From positions 1 through 59,634 of the forward strand of contig SBGZ01000067.1 of NCBI GenBank assembly GCA_006226415.1: DNA of 59,634 nucleotides. The letters are read 5' to 3'. The notes beneath the pieces are model-generated. The model did no database searches. It was given only the letters and a program-made list of their open reading frames with translations, and was not told where the DNA came from. The translations under genes and the position numbers were made by a program. This DNA comes from Alphaproteobacteria bacterium. Lineage in GTDB: Bacteria > Pseudomonadota > Alphaproteobacteria > M2410. Below are positions 36,079 to 43,432 of this stretch, one piece after another (within the stretch, counting starts at the first letter, position 1; each line of letters begins with the position of its first letter).

Positions 36079-37224
36079 TCAGGCCCCGTTCAGGTAGTCC
36101 GGTCTTTCAACCTGCAGTTTTGACCCCAGCCAGTCTTTGACCCACCCCTTGTTTCGTTCAAGCTGAGTTGGCACGCACTCACCCCCGTCATAAGTCAATT
36201 GCAGGAGGTCAAGCTCCTCAAGCATCAGGCTCGCATCGACCATCCGGTCAAACATCCGGCCCGCCCAATGCGACGACCGCTCGGGCACTTCGGGCAATTC
36301 ACCGACACTTTCGAGTAAATTATCAATGCGGCGCTCAATGTGATGGCGCGACCGGACCGCTCCCCAGAGCAGGAGTGTGCTAACGCCGAGCTTCTTGGCC
36401 AAAACATCGGCGCCACGGTTCTTTCGATGATCAAACTCGACAATCGGTTTCGGGATGGGCCCCAACCAGACTTTGCCCTGGGCATTCATCCAATTCATCC
36501 CCCATTGGCCAAACCGCACATGCCAGTAATGATCGACAAAGGATTTGTTATTCTTGTCCGGATGAACCGCCACGGTACGGGCAATATCCAGGACCCGATC
36601 GCCGAAGATCGAAACCCCCTCGGCCGCCCATCGACCCTGCTCGGGATCGAATGCGGGAAAGTTCAAAACATCAAATCGAATGCGGCAAATGGCATCCATT
36701 TCCATTGCCAATTTGTCTCGAAAGGCTGATCGCTCCGCACCCCAGCGCGTCATCTTTTTGTAGCGCATGATGGCGCTGGAAGGCACCGTAATGGTTTGCA
36801 TTTCGGGGCCTCTGGTTTTGTTGAGCGCGCTCGGCTCGCAAAGCTGAGCCAGAAGAACAATCAGAGTATCAATGGTAAGCGGCGAAAACCGCTCCACCAG
36901 CGCCCATTGTTCATCGAGCCCGTTTCGCCCCGGGGGCAAGTCAAGATAGATGACCACTTGCCCTTTCGTTTTGCCGATATGTCGGTAGACCAATCGCCCC
37001 GATGGATCCACCAGCCAGCCACCCTGGAGGTGGCGCGCCCGCTCTCCCCCCTTAAACAGCGCGGCCATGACAGCAGCGATAACAGGATTGTTGGGGATCC
37101 GGCCCATATCTTCGGGAAAAGCATTGGCAAGCCCCCGATCAAGACGCCGGAGCCGAGTGAGATCCTCAGATTCTTCTGTCTGAAAGAGCGGGTTTATTTC
37201 CATAGCCATTTCACGGGTGGTCAT
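36079..37224 (-). CDS. unrecognised protein A (possibly winged-helix, replication-initiator-like)
   Basis: 381 residues; I do not recognise it with certainty. Start ATG 37224 has GGGGGAGGG seven bases upstream. The protein is Arg/Trp-rich with no signal peptide or membrane segment. The segment from about residue 105 to 200 (FSPLTIDTLIVLLAQLCEPS, then ITVPSSAIMRYKKMTRWG and FRDKLAMEMDAICRIRF) alternates helices and short turns in a way reminiscent of the paired winged helices of plasmid replication initiators such as TrfA, but this is a weak impression. The neighbouring gene (37422-38207) is also unrecognised and on the same strand. A promoter with a TTGACA box lies between them. Confidence 0.7.
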   Translation of the reverse strand: MTTREMAMEINPLFQTEESEDLTRLRRLDRGLANAFPEDMGRIPNNPVIAAVMAALFKGGERARHLQGGWLVDPSGRLVYRHIGKTKGQVVIYLDLPPGRNGLDEQWALVERFSPLTIDTLIVLLAQLCEPSALNKTRGPEMQTITVPSSAIMRYKKMTRWGAERSAFRDKLAMEMDAICRIRFDVLNFPAFDPEQGRWAAEGVSIFGDRVLDIARTVAVHPDKNNKSFVDHYWHVRFGQWGMNWMNAQGKVWLGPIPKPIVEFDHRKNRGADVLAKKLGVSTLLLWGAVRSRHHIERRIDNLLESVGELPEVPERSSHWAGRMFDRMVDASLMLEELDLLQLTYDGGECVPTQLERNKGWVKDWLGSKLQVERPDYLNGA

Positions 37225-37349
37225 AACAGCACCCTCCCCCAACTCTAAAAATCGCTAAGCGTGATCGCCGCTGATCAACTGCTCTTTGAAAATTTCGCGC
37301 AAGGAGAGAAAAATTTTTGACAAATTACTCTTCTACGAGCCAAACAGAA

Positions 37350-37377
37350 TCTATGAACCCGGTTACCAAAGTGTCAA
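37350..37377 (-). promoter_or_regulatory. candidate sigma-70 promoter of unrecognised protein A
   Basis: On the minus strand a perfect -35 box TTGACA (complement of 37372-37377) is followed after 16 bases by CATAGA (37350-37355), which is a partial -10. The spacer contains GGTAACC, the same short element as in the dyad at 38256-38268 upstream of the neighbouring gene. The leader to the ATG at 37224 would be about 120 bases. The call rests on position and motif alone. Confidence 0.42.
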
Positions 37378-37421
37378 CACAGATCGGGAGAAAGACGCGA
37401 GTTTGAGGTAGATAGAGACCG

Positions 37422-38207
37422 TCAATGAGGCCGACTTGGCGCAGCCGGGTAGAAATCCACAAAATCTGTCCGGACATCTTCTGGTTTCTTCAACTTTTGA
37501 CAGGAATCACAATCTGAAGGACAGGCAACCAGGCCAACCTCTTCCAGTTCGTGGATCGCTTCAAGCCAAACACCCGAAGGCAGCTGCTGTACCTCCGGCC
37601 CCTCGACAAGATCAGCCAGAACAGGTTGAAGGGCGTAAGGAAAACTAAGCTCAGGAACGGCTTCCGACATCCGCGCCGCAATATATCGGACAGCAAACGA
37701 CAATTCGGGCGAGGGGGCAGAGAGCCACACAACAATGACCTGCGCAATGAAATGACGATCCGCATCTGTCAGCCGCCACTGAGACCACTGCCCCATTCGC
37801 ACCCACCACACCTTCCGCATGGCGCTAACGTTATACATCTGTGCACGGATGATATCGAAAACAGGTACAGCGCCGCCATCTGACGCCGTTAGCATGGATT
37901 TCTCATTGCTGAGTAACACCGGGTTAAGTCGCAATTTTTCAAGAACATTCGATAGCTTTTTGGGTGGAGGCTCTGGCATCCAGGCTCGAAGGTCCTTTGC
38001 CATGACCGCCACAGGCAGAGCAAAAGGATCTTGCCGGCCAGCCTTGTCGGCCTGCGCGAGCATGACATTGAAAAGAGCCCGCAAAACATGTGCTTCTTCC
38101 AGCGGCATGGCAGCAACCGAATCCATCAGCAGGCTTAACAGCCGCGACCGATAATACGTGACGTGAGGATATGTATTTCGCTGGGTCAAAGAAGCACACG
38201 CATCCAA
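37422..38207 (-). CDS. unrecognised protein B
   Basis: 261 residues from TTG 38207; the true start may instead be ATG 38126 (234 residues), since neither has a good ribosome site. I do not recognise the family. It is soluble, without signal peptide or membrane helix. Helical segments such as YRSRLLSLLMDSVAAMPLEE and VLRALFNVMLAQADKAG, the turn-rich LRLNPVLLSNEK, and WQWSQW-like Trp-rich stretches are visible. A C-terminal CPSDCDSCQKL cluster (three cysteines in nine residues) may bind metal. It lies upstream of protein A on the same strand with a 197-base gap holding A's own promoter. The pair may form one functional unit. Confidence 0.6.
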   Translation of the reverse strand: MDACASLTQRNTYPHVTYYRSRLLSLLMDSVAAMPLEEAHVLRALFNVMLAQADKAGRQDPFALPVAVMAKDLRAWMPEPPPKKLSNVLEKLRLNPVLLSNEKSMLTASDGGAVPVFDIIRAQMYNVSAMRKVWWVRMGQWSQWRLTDADRHFIAQVIVVWLSAPSPELSFAVRYIAARMSEAVPELSFPYALQPVLADLVEGPEVQQLPSGVWLEAIHELEEVGLVACPSDCDSCQKLKKPEDVRTDFVDFYPAAPSRPH

Positions 38208-38255
38208 AGGGCGCTTTAATGCATTGCGCCGATTAAAAGGATTGGGGTGCTTTCA

Positions 38256-38268
38256 CATGGTTACCATG
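38256..38268. promoter_or_regulatory. palindrome CATGGTTACCATG upstream of unrecognised protein B
   Basis: A 13-base perfect dyad (arms CATGGT and ACCATG around one central base). It sits about 49 bases before the TTG start of protein B. Its core GGTTACC is repeated in the promoter spacer of protein A (37361-37367). That suggests a common regulator for the two genes, but such short motifs can also occur by chance. Confidence 0.3.
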
Positions 38269-38624
38269 CGCAGCTTGTTCAATTTGCGGAAAATGCGGCC
38301 TCTGGTTATCTTCTTATCCATGTCGCGGTATCCAGCACAAAATGCTTTCAAATCAGAGACTTATGGTAAATCACCTGCTAAATACTGACGTGTTAAGGCG
38401 GAAATGGGGACACCTCGCGGAGTTTTTGCTGCCAATAAACGGAGATATCCCGGGCAATAGTGGTTGCAGTTCCCCCCGCACACGCGAGATGTTAGCTAAA
38501 ATGGTTAATAAACGGCAGTTTTCTGCGATTTCTACGGGAAGCGTCACTATAACCTCCGTAACACGGCATGATTTCATGCAATTTCCGCTTGTCAGAAAAT
38601 TTCCCTAACAACTAAGCTGTTGTT

Positions 38625-38640
38625 TTAACGAAGTTTTAAC
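38625..38640 (+). promoter_or_regulatory. CtrA box 1 (TTAA-N7-TTAAC) upstream of flp
   Basis: TTAACGAAGTTTTAAC matches the full alphaproteobacterial CtrA consensus TTAA-N7-TTAAC exactly. It lies about 85 bases upstream of the predicted flp -10. CtrA is the cell-cycle master regulator that activates pilin and flagellar genes in Caulobacter and relatives. The window contains no ctrA gene, so its use here is inferred from the site alone. Confidence 0.72.
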
Positions 38641-38664
38641 AATTTCAGAACTGACCCGTTTTGG

Positions 38665-38679
38665 TTAACAGACCCTTAA
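38665..38679 (+). promoter_or_regulatory. CtrA box 2 (TTAA-N7-TTAA) upstream of flp
   Basis: TTAACAGACCCTTAA is the core CtrA pattern with the seven-base spacer, forty bases downstream of box 1. It sits about 30 bases before the TATAGT -10 (38710-38715), i.e. near the activating position where CtrA replaces a weak -35. Two boxes in phase strengthen the call. Confidence 0.68.
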
Positions 38680-38709
38680 ATACCGCGATTTTGTCGATTC
38701 CGGCTCTGC

Positions 38710-38715
38710 TATAGT
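38710..38715 (+). promoter_or_regulatory. candidate -10 element of the flp promoter
   Basis: TATAGT matches the sigma-70 -10 at five of six positions. No good -35 lies 16-18 bases upstream (GATTTT), as expected for a CtrA-activated promoter. Transcription would start near 38722, giving a leader of about 140 bases before the flp ATG at 38862. GANTC sites flank the -10 (38696-38700 and 38721-38725). Confidence 0.45.
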
Positions 38716-38861
38716 CCTACGAGTCAGTTTCCAGTGATGGGGTGTTGCGGTGATTCTGGCGTGGGTAAATGGGCTGATCGGCGGGGGGAATATTTCCTGA
38801 CATTCCGGCAGACCATTTGAAATTGTAACTCTCAAAGCATGTGAACATGGGAGAAATTCAA

Positions 38862-39050
38862 ATGTTGAAACTCTTCGTAGCGGCACAGCGCCGCATCCAG
38901 GACCTCAAAGAAAAGACAGAAGGCGCAACGATGCTGGAATACTCGTTGCTCATCGGTCTGATCACAGTCGCAGTCATTACTGCGCTTGTTGCAATTGGCG
39001 GCTGGGTTGGCACTCAGTGGACCACTCTGCAGACAAAGTTGGGTCTCTAA
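38862..39050 (+). CDS. flp: Flp family type IVb pilin
   Basis: 62 residues. A short basic leader ends at Gly21 and the mature protein starts ATMLEYSLL: Glu at +5 and Tyr at +6 is the Flp signature recognised by TadV/CpaA prepilin peptidase. A single hydrophobic helix follows (LIGLITVAVITALVAIGGWVG). It is the main subunit of the Tad/Flp pilus. ATG 38862 has GGGAGA about eight bases upstream; the GTG 38841 is unlikely. It is the only pilin gene here and is followed by a strong hairpin that probably raises its share of transcripts over the downstream genes. Confidence 0.93.
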   Translation: MLKLFVAAQRRIQDLKEKTEGATMLEYSLLIGLITVAVITALVAIGGWVGTQWTTLQTKLGL

Positions 39051-39075
39051 GTTTCCTGCAGATATTATTTTAGAT

Positions 39076-39110
39076 GGTTGTTTTGGTGTTGATTCAGCGC
39101 CAAAACAACC
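39076..39110 (+). terminator. strong hairpin after flp (partial terminator/mRNA stabiliser)
   Basis: GGTTGTTTTGGTG and CGCCAAAACAACC form a 13-pair stem (one G-T wobble) around a nine-base loop, 25 bases after the flp stop. It is followed by TCTTTCC rather than a long T run, so termination is probably incomplete. That fits a pilin gene expressed more strongly than the cpaB-cpaC genes behind it. Confidence 0.62.
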
Positions 39111-39208
39111 TCTTTCCTTCCCAGGCCTAAATCCAAGTAGTTCCAATTGGCAGAAATAGTTCAGGCTCCTGAGGATACAATTCCAAACCACTAGGGATTA
39201 AAGAGCAT

Positions 39209-40069
39209 ATGCGATCAACCGGGATATTGATGCTAGTAGTGGCAGTTGTCGTGGGCGGCATTACCGCCTGGTTGGTAATGAATTTCCTGCAAAACCAGGC
39301 ACAGCCGGTTGCGCAGCCCCAGGCGCAAAGTGCCATGTCGCAGGTAACGGTTGTTGTGGCCTCCACCAAACTTTCGTTCGGGGACAATCTGACCCGCGAC
39401 AATTTAAAAGAAGTCTCCTGGCCGGCAAGCAGTGTTCCGCCAGGCGCATTTTCGACCATTAATGAGATTCTCGACGGCGCCGACCGCCGCGTAGCGCTCC
39501 AAAACATGGAGCCCAATGAAACCGTCCTGCACAGCCGCGTTTCTGGCTTTGGCGGCCGCGCGACCCTGTCGCAAGTTATCAGTGATGGCATGCGGGCCAC
39601 AACGATACGGGTTAACGACGTCAATGGGGTTGCCGGCTTCGTTCTGCCGGGCGACCGTGTGGACATCATGTTGACGCGCTCGACAAAATCAGGCGCCGCC
39701 GCACGCGATTCAACGGTTACAGATGTTATTATTCAGAATTTACGCGTCCTGGGTGTCGATCAGATTTCCGATGAGGACGCCTCCGACCCTGTGGTTCCCA
39801 AGGCCGTGACATTGGAAGTTTCACCGCAGGATGCGCAAAAACTTTCACTGGCAGCATCCATTGGCACTTTGACGCTTTCCCTGCGCAACTATGTCAGCGC
39901 AGGCACGGAAGATGCGACCAAATACAAAACAGTTTCCATCAATGACCTGAGGCCGGTAGGAGCTCAACCAACGGCGGGACCGGTGGCACCAGCACCAGTG
40001 TCAACAAGCCCGACGGTCAGAGTGACACGTGGGATGAAATCCAGCTCAGAGAAAGTGTCTCGGGACTAA
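39209..40069 (+). CDS. cpaB: Flp pilus assembly protein CpaB (RcpC)
   Basis: 286 residues: an N-terminal membrane anchor (ILMLVVAVVVGGITAWLVMNF), then a SAF-like domain with QVTVVVASTKLSFGDNLTRDNLKEVSWP and PGDRVDIMLTR. This is the CpaB/RcpC pattern; the protein helps to assemble or gate the secretin in the envelope. Start ATG 39209. It is separated from flp by 158 bases including the hairpin. CpaC follows after about 60 bases. Confidence 0.93.
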   Translation: MRSTGILMLVVAVVVGGITAWLVMNFLQNQAQPVAQPQAQSAMSQVTVVVASTKLSFGDNLTRDNLKEVSWPASSVPPGAFSTINEILDGADRRVALQNMEPNETVLHSRVSGFGGRATLSQVISDGMRATTIRVNDVNGVAGFVLPGDRVDIMLTRSTKSGAAARDSTVTDVIIQNLRVLGVDQISDEDASDPVVPKAVTLEVSPQDAQKLSLAASIGTLTLSLRNYVSAGTEDATKYKTVSINDLRPVGAQPTAGPVAPAPVSTSPTVRVTRGMKSSSEKVSRD

Positions 40070-40129
40070 GTTGACCACAGAAAAAAATAGCGGATATCAC
40101 CAGAGTTTTCAGAACAGGGGCAAGTGGCC

Positions 40130-41542
40130 ATGAAGGCGATTGAAATTTGCAAGAAATCATTTCTCAAACGAGGCCGCCTGGCAGCCTTGGCCACAACACT
40201 GGGCGCGGCATTGCTGTTGGCGCCCTCGGCATCAGCGCAACCAACCTCCGGAGCTGCGGTATCGGTCGATCAGGATGATTCCAGTTATGCCGGCTACGTA
40301 ACCGTCCCACTCGGCAAGTCGCGGATCCTGCGCGTGAATGCCTCGGTCCGGGATCTGCTCATCGGCAATTCGGATGTGGCTGACGTCATGCCGCTCACCA
40401 ACAAGGCCGTTTATGTTCTGGGCAAAAGCATTGGCTCAACCAGTTTGTCCATCCTCGGGCCCGGCAAGAAACTGATCGCCGTTGTGGATATTCGTGTCTC
40501 ACATGACACCCGCAGCCTGAAGCGCGACTTGTTTGAAATCATGCCTGATCAGGTGATCGAAGTGCGCGCCGCCAATGATTCCATCATTTTGTCGGGCACG
40601 GTTGCTTCAAGTTCCGATGCGGCGCAGGCCGCCGCGCTGGCAGAGCGTTATGCTCCAGGACGCGTTTCAAACTTCCTGGGTGTCAGTGATTCTCAGCAGG
40701 TCATGCTGTCTGTGCGATTTGCCGAGGTCAAACGCAACCTCGCCAAACAATTGGGCTTAAGGTCAGAAGTTTCCTGGGACAACGGCGGCGGCCACACCGC
40801 CGGCATGGTTTCAGGCATTATCAACCCAGACGCTTTTGCCACCATTACCGGCACAAAATTTATCGGCGAGGCCGATGTCGAACTTATGCTGGATGCCCTT
40901 GAAGAGAAAGGCATTGTCACCACGTTGGCGGAGCCGACCCTGATCGCCAAATCCGGCGAAACCGCTAATTTCCTGGCGGGGGGTGAATTCCCCGTGCCGG
41001 TACCGCGCACAACAAACGGTGCCGATGATGTCAGCAGCATCACCATTGAATTTAAGGAATATGGAGCGTCTCTGGCTTTTACCCCGACCGTTCTCGGCGA
41101 CAATATTTCTTTGATTGTTGAGCCGGAAGTCAGCCAACTTGATTTCCAATCGTCGATCGAATTGGGCGGTTACCGGGTGCCCGGTCTGACCACTCGCCGC
41201 GCCAAAACCTCCGTTGAAATGAAAAACGGACAAAGCTTTGCCATTGCCGGGCTTTTGCAATCGGAGTTCACGGACAAAGTGTCGCAGATTCCGGGTATCG
41301 GGGATGTGCCGATATTAGGGGCTTTGGCTCGAAGCGCAGAATTTGAGCGCAACGAAACTGAGCTGGTGATTATCATTACACCTCATTTTGTCAAACCGGT
41401 GGATCCAAAGAACCTGCAAATGCCCACGGACTTTGTGGTCAAGCCGCATGATCTTGAGCTCTTTCTCGCAGGCGTGGTGGAATCTAGTCGCATGAAGCAC
41501 TATGAGGGCATAGATGGCGCCGTTGGCTACATCATTGAGTAA
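40130..41542 (+). CDS. cpaC: Flp pilus secretin CpaC (RcpA)
   Basis: 470 residues. Signal peptide LAALATTLGAALLLAPSASA, then secretin N-domains (BON-like KSRILRVNASVRDLLIGNSDVADVMPL), and the C-terminal secretin domain with VPGLTTRRAKTSVEMKNGQSFAIAGLL and the family ending VIIITPHFVKPV. It forms the outer-membrane channel of the Tad pilus. I prefer ATG 40130 (AGGGG nine bases upstream) to the nearby GTG 40124. Followed after 15 bases by a small lipoprotein gene. Confidence 0.94.
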   Translation: MKAIEICKKSFLKRGRLAALATTLGAALLLAPSASAQPTSGAAVSVDQDDSSYAGYVTVPLGKSRILRVNASVRDLLIGNSDVADVMPLTNKAVYVLGKSIGSTSLSILGPGKKLIAVVDIRVSHDTRSLKRDLFEIMPDQVIEVRAANDSIILSGTVASSSDAAQAAALAERYAPGRVSNFLGVSDSQQVMLSVRFAEVKRNLAKQLGLRSEVSWDNGGGHTAGMVSGIINPDAFATITGTKFIGEADVELMLDALEEKGIVTTLAEPTLIAKSGETANFLAGGEFPVPVPRTTNGADDVSSITIEFKEYGASLAFTPTVLGDNISLIVEPEVSQLDFQSSIELGGYRVPGLTTRRAKTSVEMKNGQSFAIAGLLQSEFTDKVSQIPGIGDVPILGALARSAEFERNETELVIIITPHFVKPVDPKNLQMPTDFVVKPHDLELFLAGVVESSRMKHYEGIDGAVGYIIE

Positions 41543-41557
41543 TTACAGGAGAGACCC

Positions 41558-41818
41558 ATGAAATATATCGCAGCAGCAACCTTCCTCCTGTCCATCACAT
41601 TGTCGGGCTGTATCGGTCACAATGAGCCACTCAATGCCTCTTTCGGCGAGGCCCATCGCAATAATATGGCCGCTCAGATTATCGATCCGACACCAGCAGA
41701 AGACGATGTGGTTGCCGACGGAAACAATGCCGCCGAAGCGACCGAGCGCTACCACGACGACAAGGTTAAACAGCCCAGCGCTCCGAAAAGCTCTTCGCTT
41801 TCAAGAGGCGGCAATTAA
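41558..41818 (+). CDS. small lipoprotein in the cpaD position
   Basis: 86 residues. The signal peptide ends in a lipobox LSGC (Cys18). The remainder contains SFGEAHRNNMAAQIIDPTPA and ERYHDDKVKQPSAP, a pattern I associate with short proteins encoded in tad clusters rather than with complete CpaD (usually about 200 residues). It may be a reduced CpaD-type pilotin or an unrelated small envelope factor. ATG 41558 has GGAGAG upstream. A hairpin and a gap of nearly 380 bases follow, then cpaE. Confidence 0.75.
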   Translation: MKYIAAATFLLSITLSGCIGHNEPLNASFGEAHRNNMAAQIIDPTPAEDDVVADGNNAAEATERYHDDKVKQPSAPKSSSLSRGGN

Positions 41819-41873
41819 TTCTGGAACCCGATTGTTCTTCGAGCAAACAGGGCTCCAAACTGGACGTATTACC

Positions 41874-41917
41874 CAGAGCGTCTTTGTCGCAAACAGGCGA
41901 AGGCGCTCTGTATTTAT
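41874..41917 (+). terminator. hairpin after small lipoprotein gene
   Basis: A 14-pair stem with three G-T pairs (CAGAGCGTCTTTGT paired with GCGAAGGCGCTCTG) and a nine-base loop ends at 41910 and is followed by TATTTATTTC. It looks like a moderate rho-independent terminator, 55 bases after the lipoprotein stop, and would separate the flp-cpaBC unit from cpaE and the genes behind it. Confidence 0.5.
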
Positions 41918-42020
41918 TTCAACCGATGTGATCGTCCATCGGGAAGAAATGCAATATGCAGCAGACAAAAAAAGGAGTGTCACAAAAGCCGTTAACCATA
42001 TAAAAATTTCAATGACGCAT

Positions 42021-42048
42021 TTGCCCACAAGTGCCGCCAATTTGTATT
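42021..42048 (+). promoter_or_regulatory. candidate promoter of cpaE
   Basis: TTGCCC (42021-42026), 16 bases, then TGTATT (42043-42048), four of six matches in each box. It lies between the inverted GTTAAC elements at 41991 and 42053, the second of which would overlap the start site. The leader to cpaE would be about 140 bases. Confidence 0.35.
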
Positions 42049-42196
42049 TTTTGTTAACGGAATGGCCTAAGCTTTGCAGCGCTTCAGGATTTATCGCCAA
42101 GGGGGCGAATCTGGTTCAAACCAGGTCAAAATGAATTTGAAATTTTGGGATTATTCTCAAAATTCTACACACACATAGAAGGATAAACACAAGAGG

Positions 42197-43408
42197 ATGT
42201 CGCAGGCGTACAACCTCCTAACCATAACCCAGTCAACTGACACCGCCGGCGTCATTGAATCTGCGGCTCGATCCTTGAGCGATTTGACCACAGATGTGCG
42301 CCAGCGCAAGAATGGCACGCCCATTCTGGAAGTCCTTGGCGAAAAACCAACAGACATTCTCCTCCTCGAACTTGATCTGTCGGATGCAGCGGCTGTGCGT
42401 GAGTTGGAGCAGCTCGTTCGGACAAACCCGGACAGGGCAACCCTGGTGACCTCCTCAGACGCCAGCGTCCAGGATATTCGCGCCCTCATGCGTCTGGGCG
42501 TCTTGGATTTCATCCCCCAGCCGATCTCCCAGGAAGACCTGGTCGCGACACTCAAAGAAACAGTCTCGAGCCTTTCAAAGAACAAAAAGAGCGGCGATGG
42601 TGTTAATGGAAAGGTGATTTCCTTCTTACATGCCTGCGGCGGCGCGGGTGGCACAACGCTGGCTTTGCAATTGGCGGCAAGCCTGAAAGATCAAGCCAGC
42701 GCCAGCGTTGGGCTTTTGGATTTCGATCTGCAATACGGCAATCTCGGCCTATCACTCGATCTGGTGCCCACTTCGTCCATTTTGGATGTGATGGATTCAG
42801 GATCTCGCCTCGACCCTTCCCTTCTCCAGGCCGCCATGACCCGCCACGCGTCGGGGATCAATGTGCTGACCGCACCGAAGATCATCTACCCCCTCGACGC
42901 CATGTCGCCTTCCGGCGCGGTTTCCATCTTGAAGACCTCCCGGCAGTCCTTCAATTTCACGATTGTGGATCTGCCCCACGCCTGGGCAAACTGGACCCAG
43001 CCCGTTCTTGGCGCTTCCGACATGATTTTCCTGGTGCTGGGGCCCAACGTCACCTCTGTGCATCGCACGCAAAAGATCCTGGATGCTTTGACCAATCTGG
43101 ATTTGGAAAAAGTGCCCCTGGTTCTTGTCGCCAACAAGACAGAAAATTCTCTAACCGGACGCCAACGGGTGTCAGAAGCCGCTGAAGCCCTGAAGAAAGA
43201 AATTTCCATCAGTGTCCGCGCCGACAGCCGAGATGTCGAAGAAGCGCGCAACCGGGGCATCCTGCTTAAAAACGTCAACGATCGTTGCGGCGCGTACCGC
43301 GATATGCAGCAACTCGCTGAAAAAGTCTTGAGAGACTTAAGGCCCGACATACAAATATCCGCCGAAGCCAAGTCCGATCATCTGTTTACGCGTTTTCGCA
43401 GAAAGTAA
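42197..43408 (+). CDS. cpaE: Tad pilus localisation ATPase CpaE (TadZ)
   Basis: 403 residues: an N-terminal receiver-like domain (about 1-125), then a MinD/ParA-type ATPase domain. The Walker A region reads CGGAGGTTLALQLA, the deviant form lacking the usual signature lysine of MinD, as often in TadZ. Conserved VGLLDFDLQYGNLGLSLDL and IVDLPHAWANWTQPVL follow. It positions the pilus machine at the pole. ATG 42197 has AGAAGGA upstream at a somewhat long distance. It begins the second part of the tad locus. Confidence 0.92.
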   Translation: MSQAYNLLTITQSTDTAGVIESAARSLSDLTTDVRQRKNGTPILEVLGEKPTDILLLELDLSDAAAVRELEQLVRTNPDRATLVTSSDASVQDIRALMRLGVLDFIPQPISQEDLVATLKETVSSLSKNKKSGDGVNGKVISFLHACGGAGGTTLALQLAASLKDQASASVGLLDFDLQYGNLGLSLDLVPTSSILDVMDSGSRLDPSLLQAAMTRHASGINVLTAPKIIYPLDAMSPSGAVSILKTSRQSFNFTIVDLPHAWANWTQPVLGASDMIFLVLGPNVTSVHRTQKILDALTNLDLEKVPLVLVANKTENSLTGRQRVSEAAEALKKEISISVRADSRDVEEARNRGILLKNVNDRCGAYRDMQQLAEKVLRDLRPDIQISAEAKSDHLFTRFRRK

Positions 43409-43432
43409 GCCCTGAAGGAGCATTTAAAAGTC

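Larger units (their letters stand above)
38208..38861. other. non-coding region upstream of flp with regulatory sites
   Basis: This stretch of about 650 bases separates unrecognised protein B from flp. It is AT-richer than its surroundings and has no convincing gene; the only notable frame (38342-38608) has no homology or ribosome site that I can see. It contains a short palindrome (38256-38268) near gene B, two CtrA-type boxes (38625-38640, 38665-38679), a -10 TATAGT (38710-38715), and GANTC sites at 38696, 38721 and 38752. The flp leader is about 140 bases. Confidence 0.75.
41819..42196. other. 378-base gap between small lipoprotein gene and cpaE
   Basis: No gene is visible. It holds a terminator-like hairpin (41874-41917), a pair of inverted CCGTTAAC / GTTAACGG elements at 41989-41996 and 42053-42060, and a sigma-70-like promoter between them (42021-42048). 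A small stem AATTTTG/CAAAATT (42141-42164) is in the leader. The region is AT-rich. The tad genes therefore probably form two transcription units. Confidence 0.6.

Noticed and set aside
38342-38608. 88-codon frame upstream of flp
   Set aside because: No ribosome site, low-quality composition, lies in an AT-rich regulatory gap.
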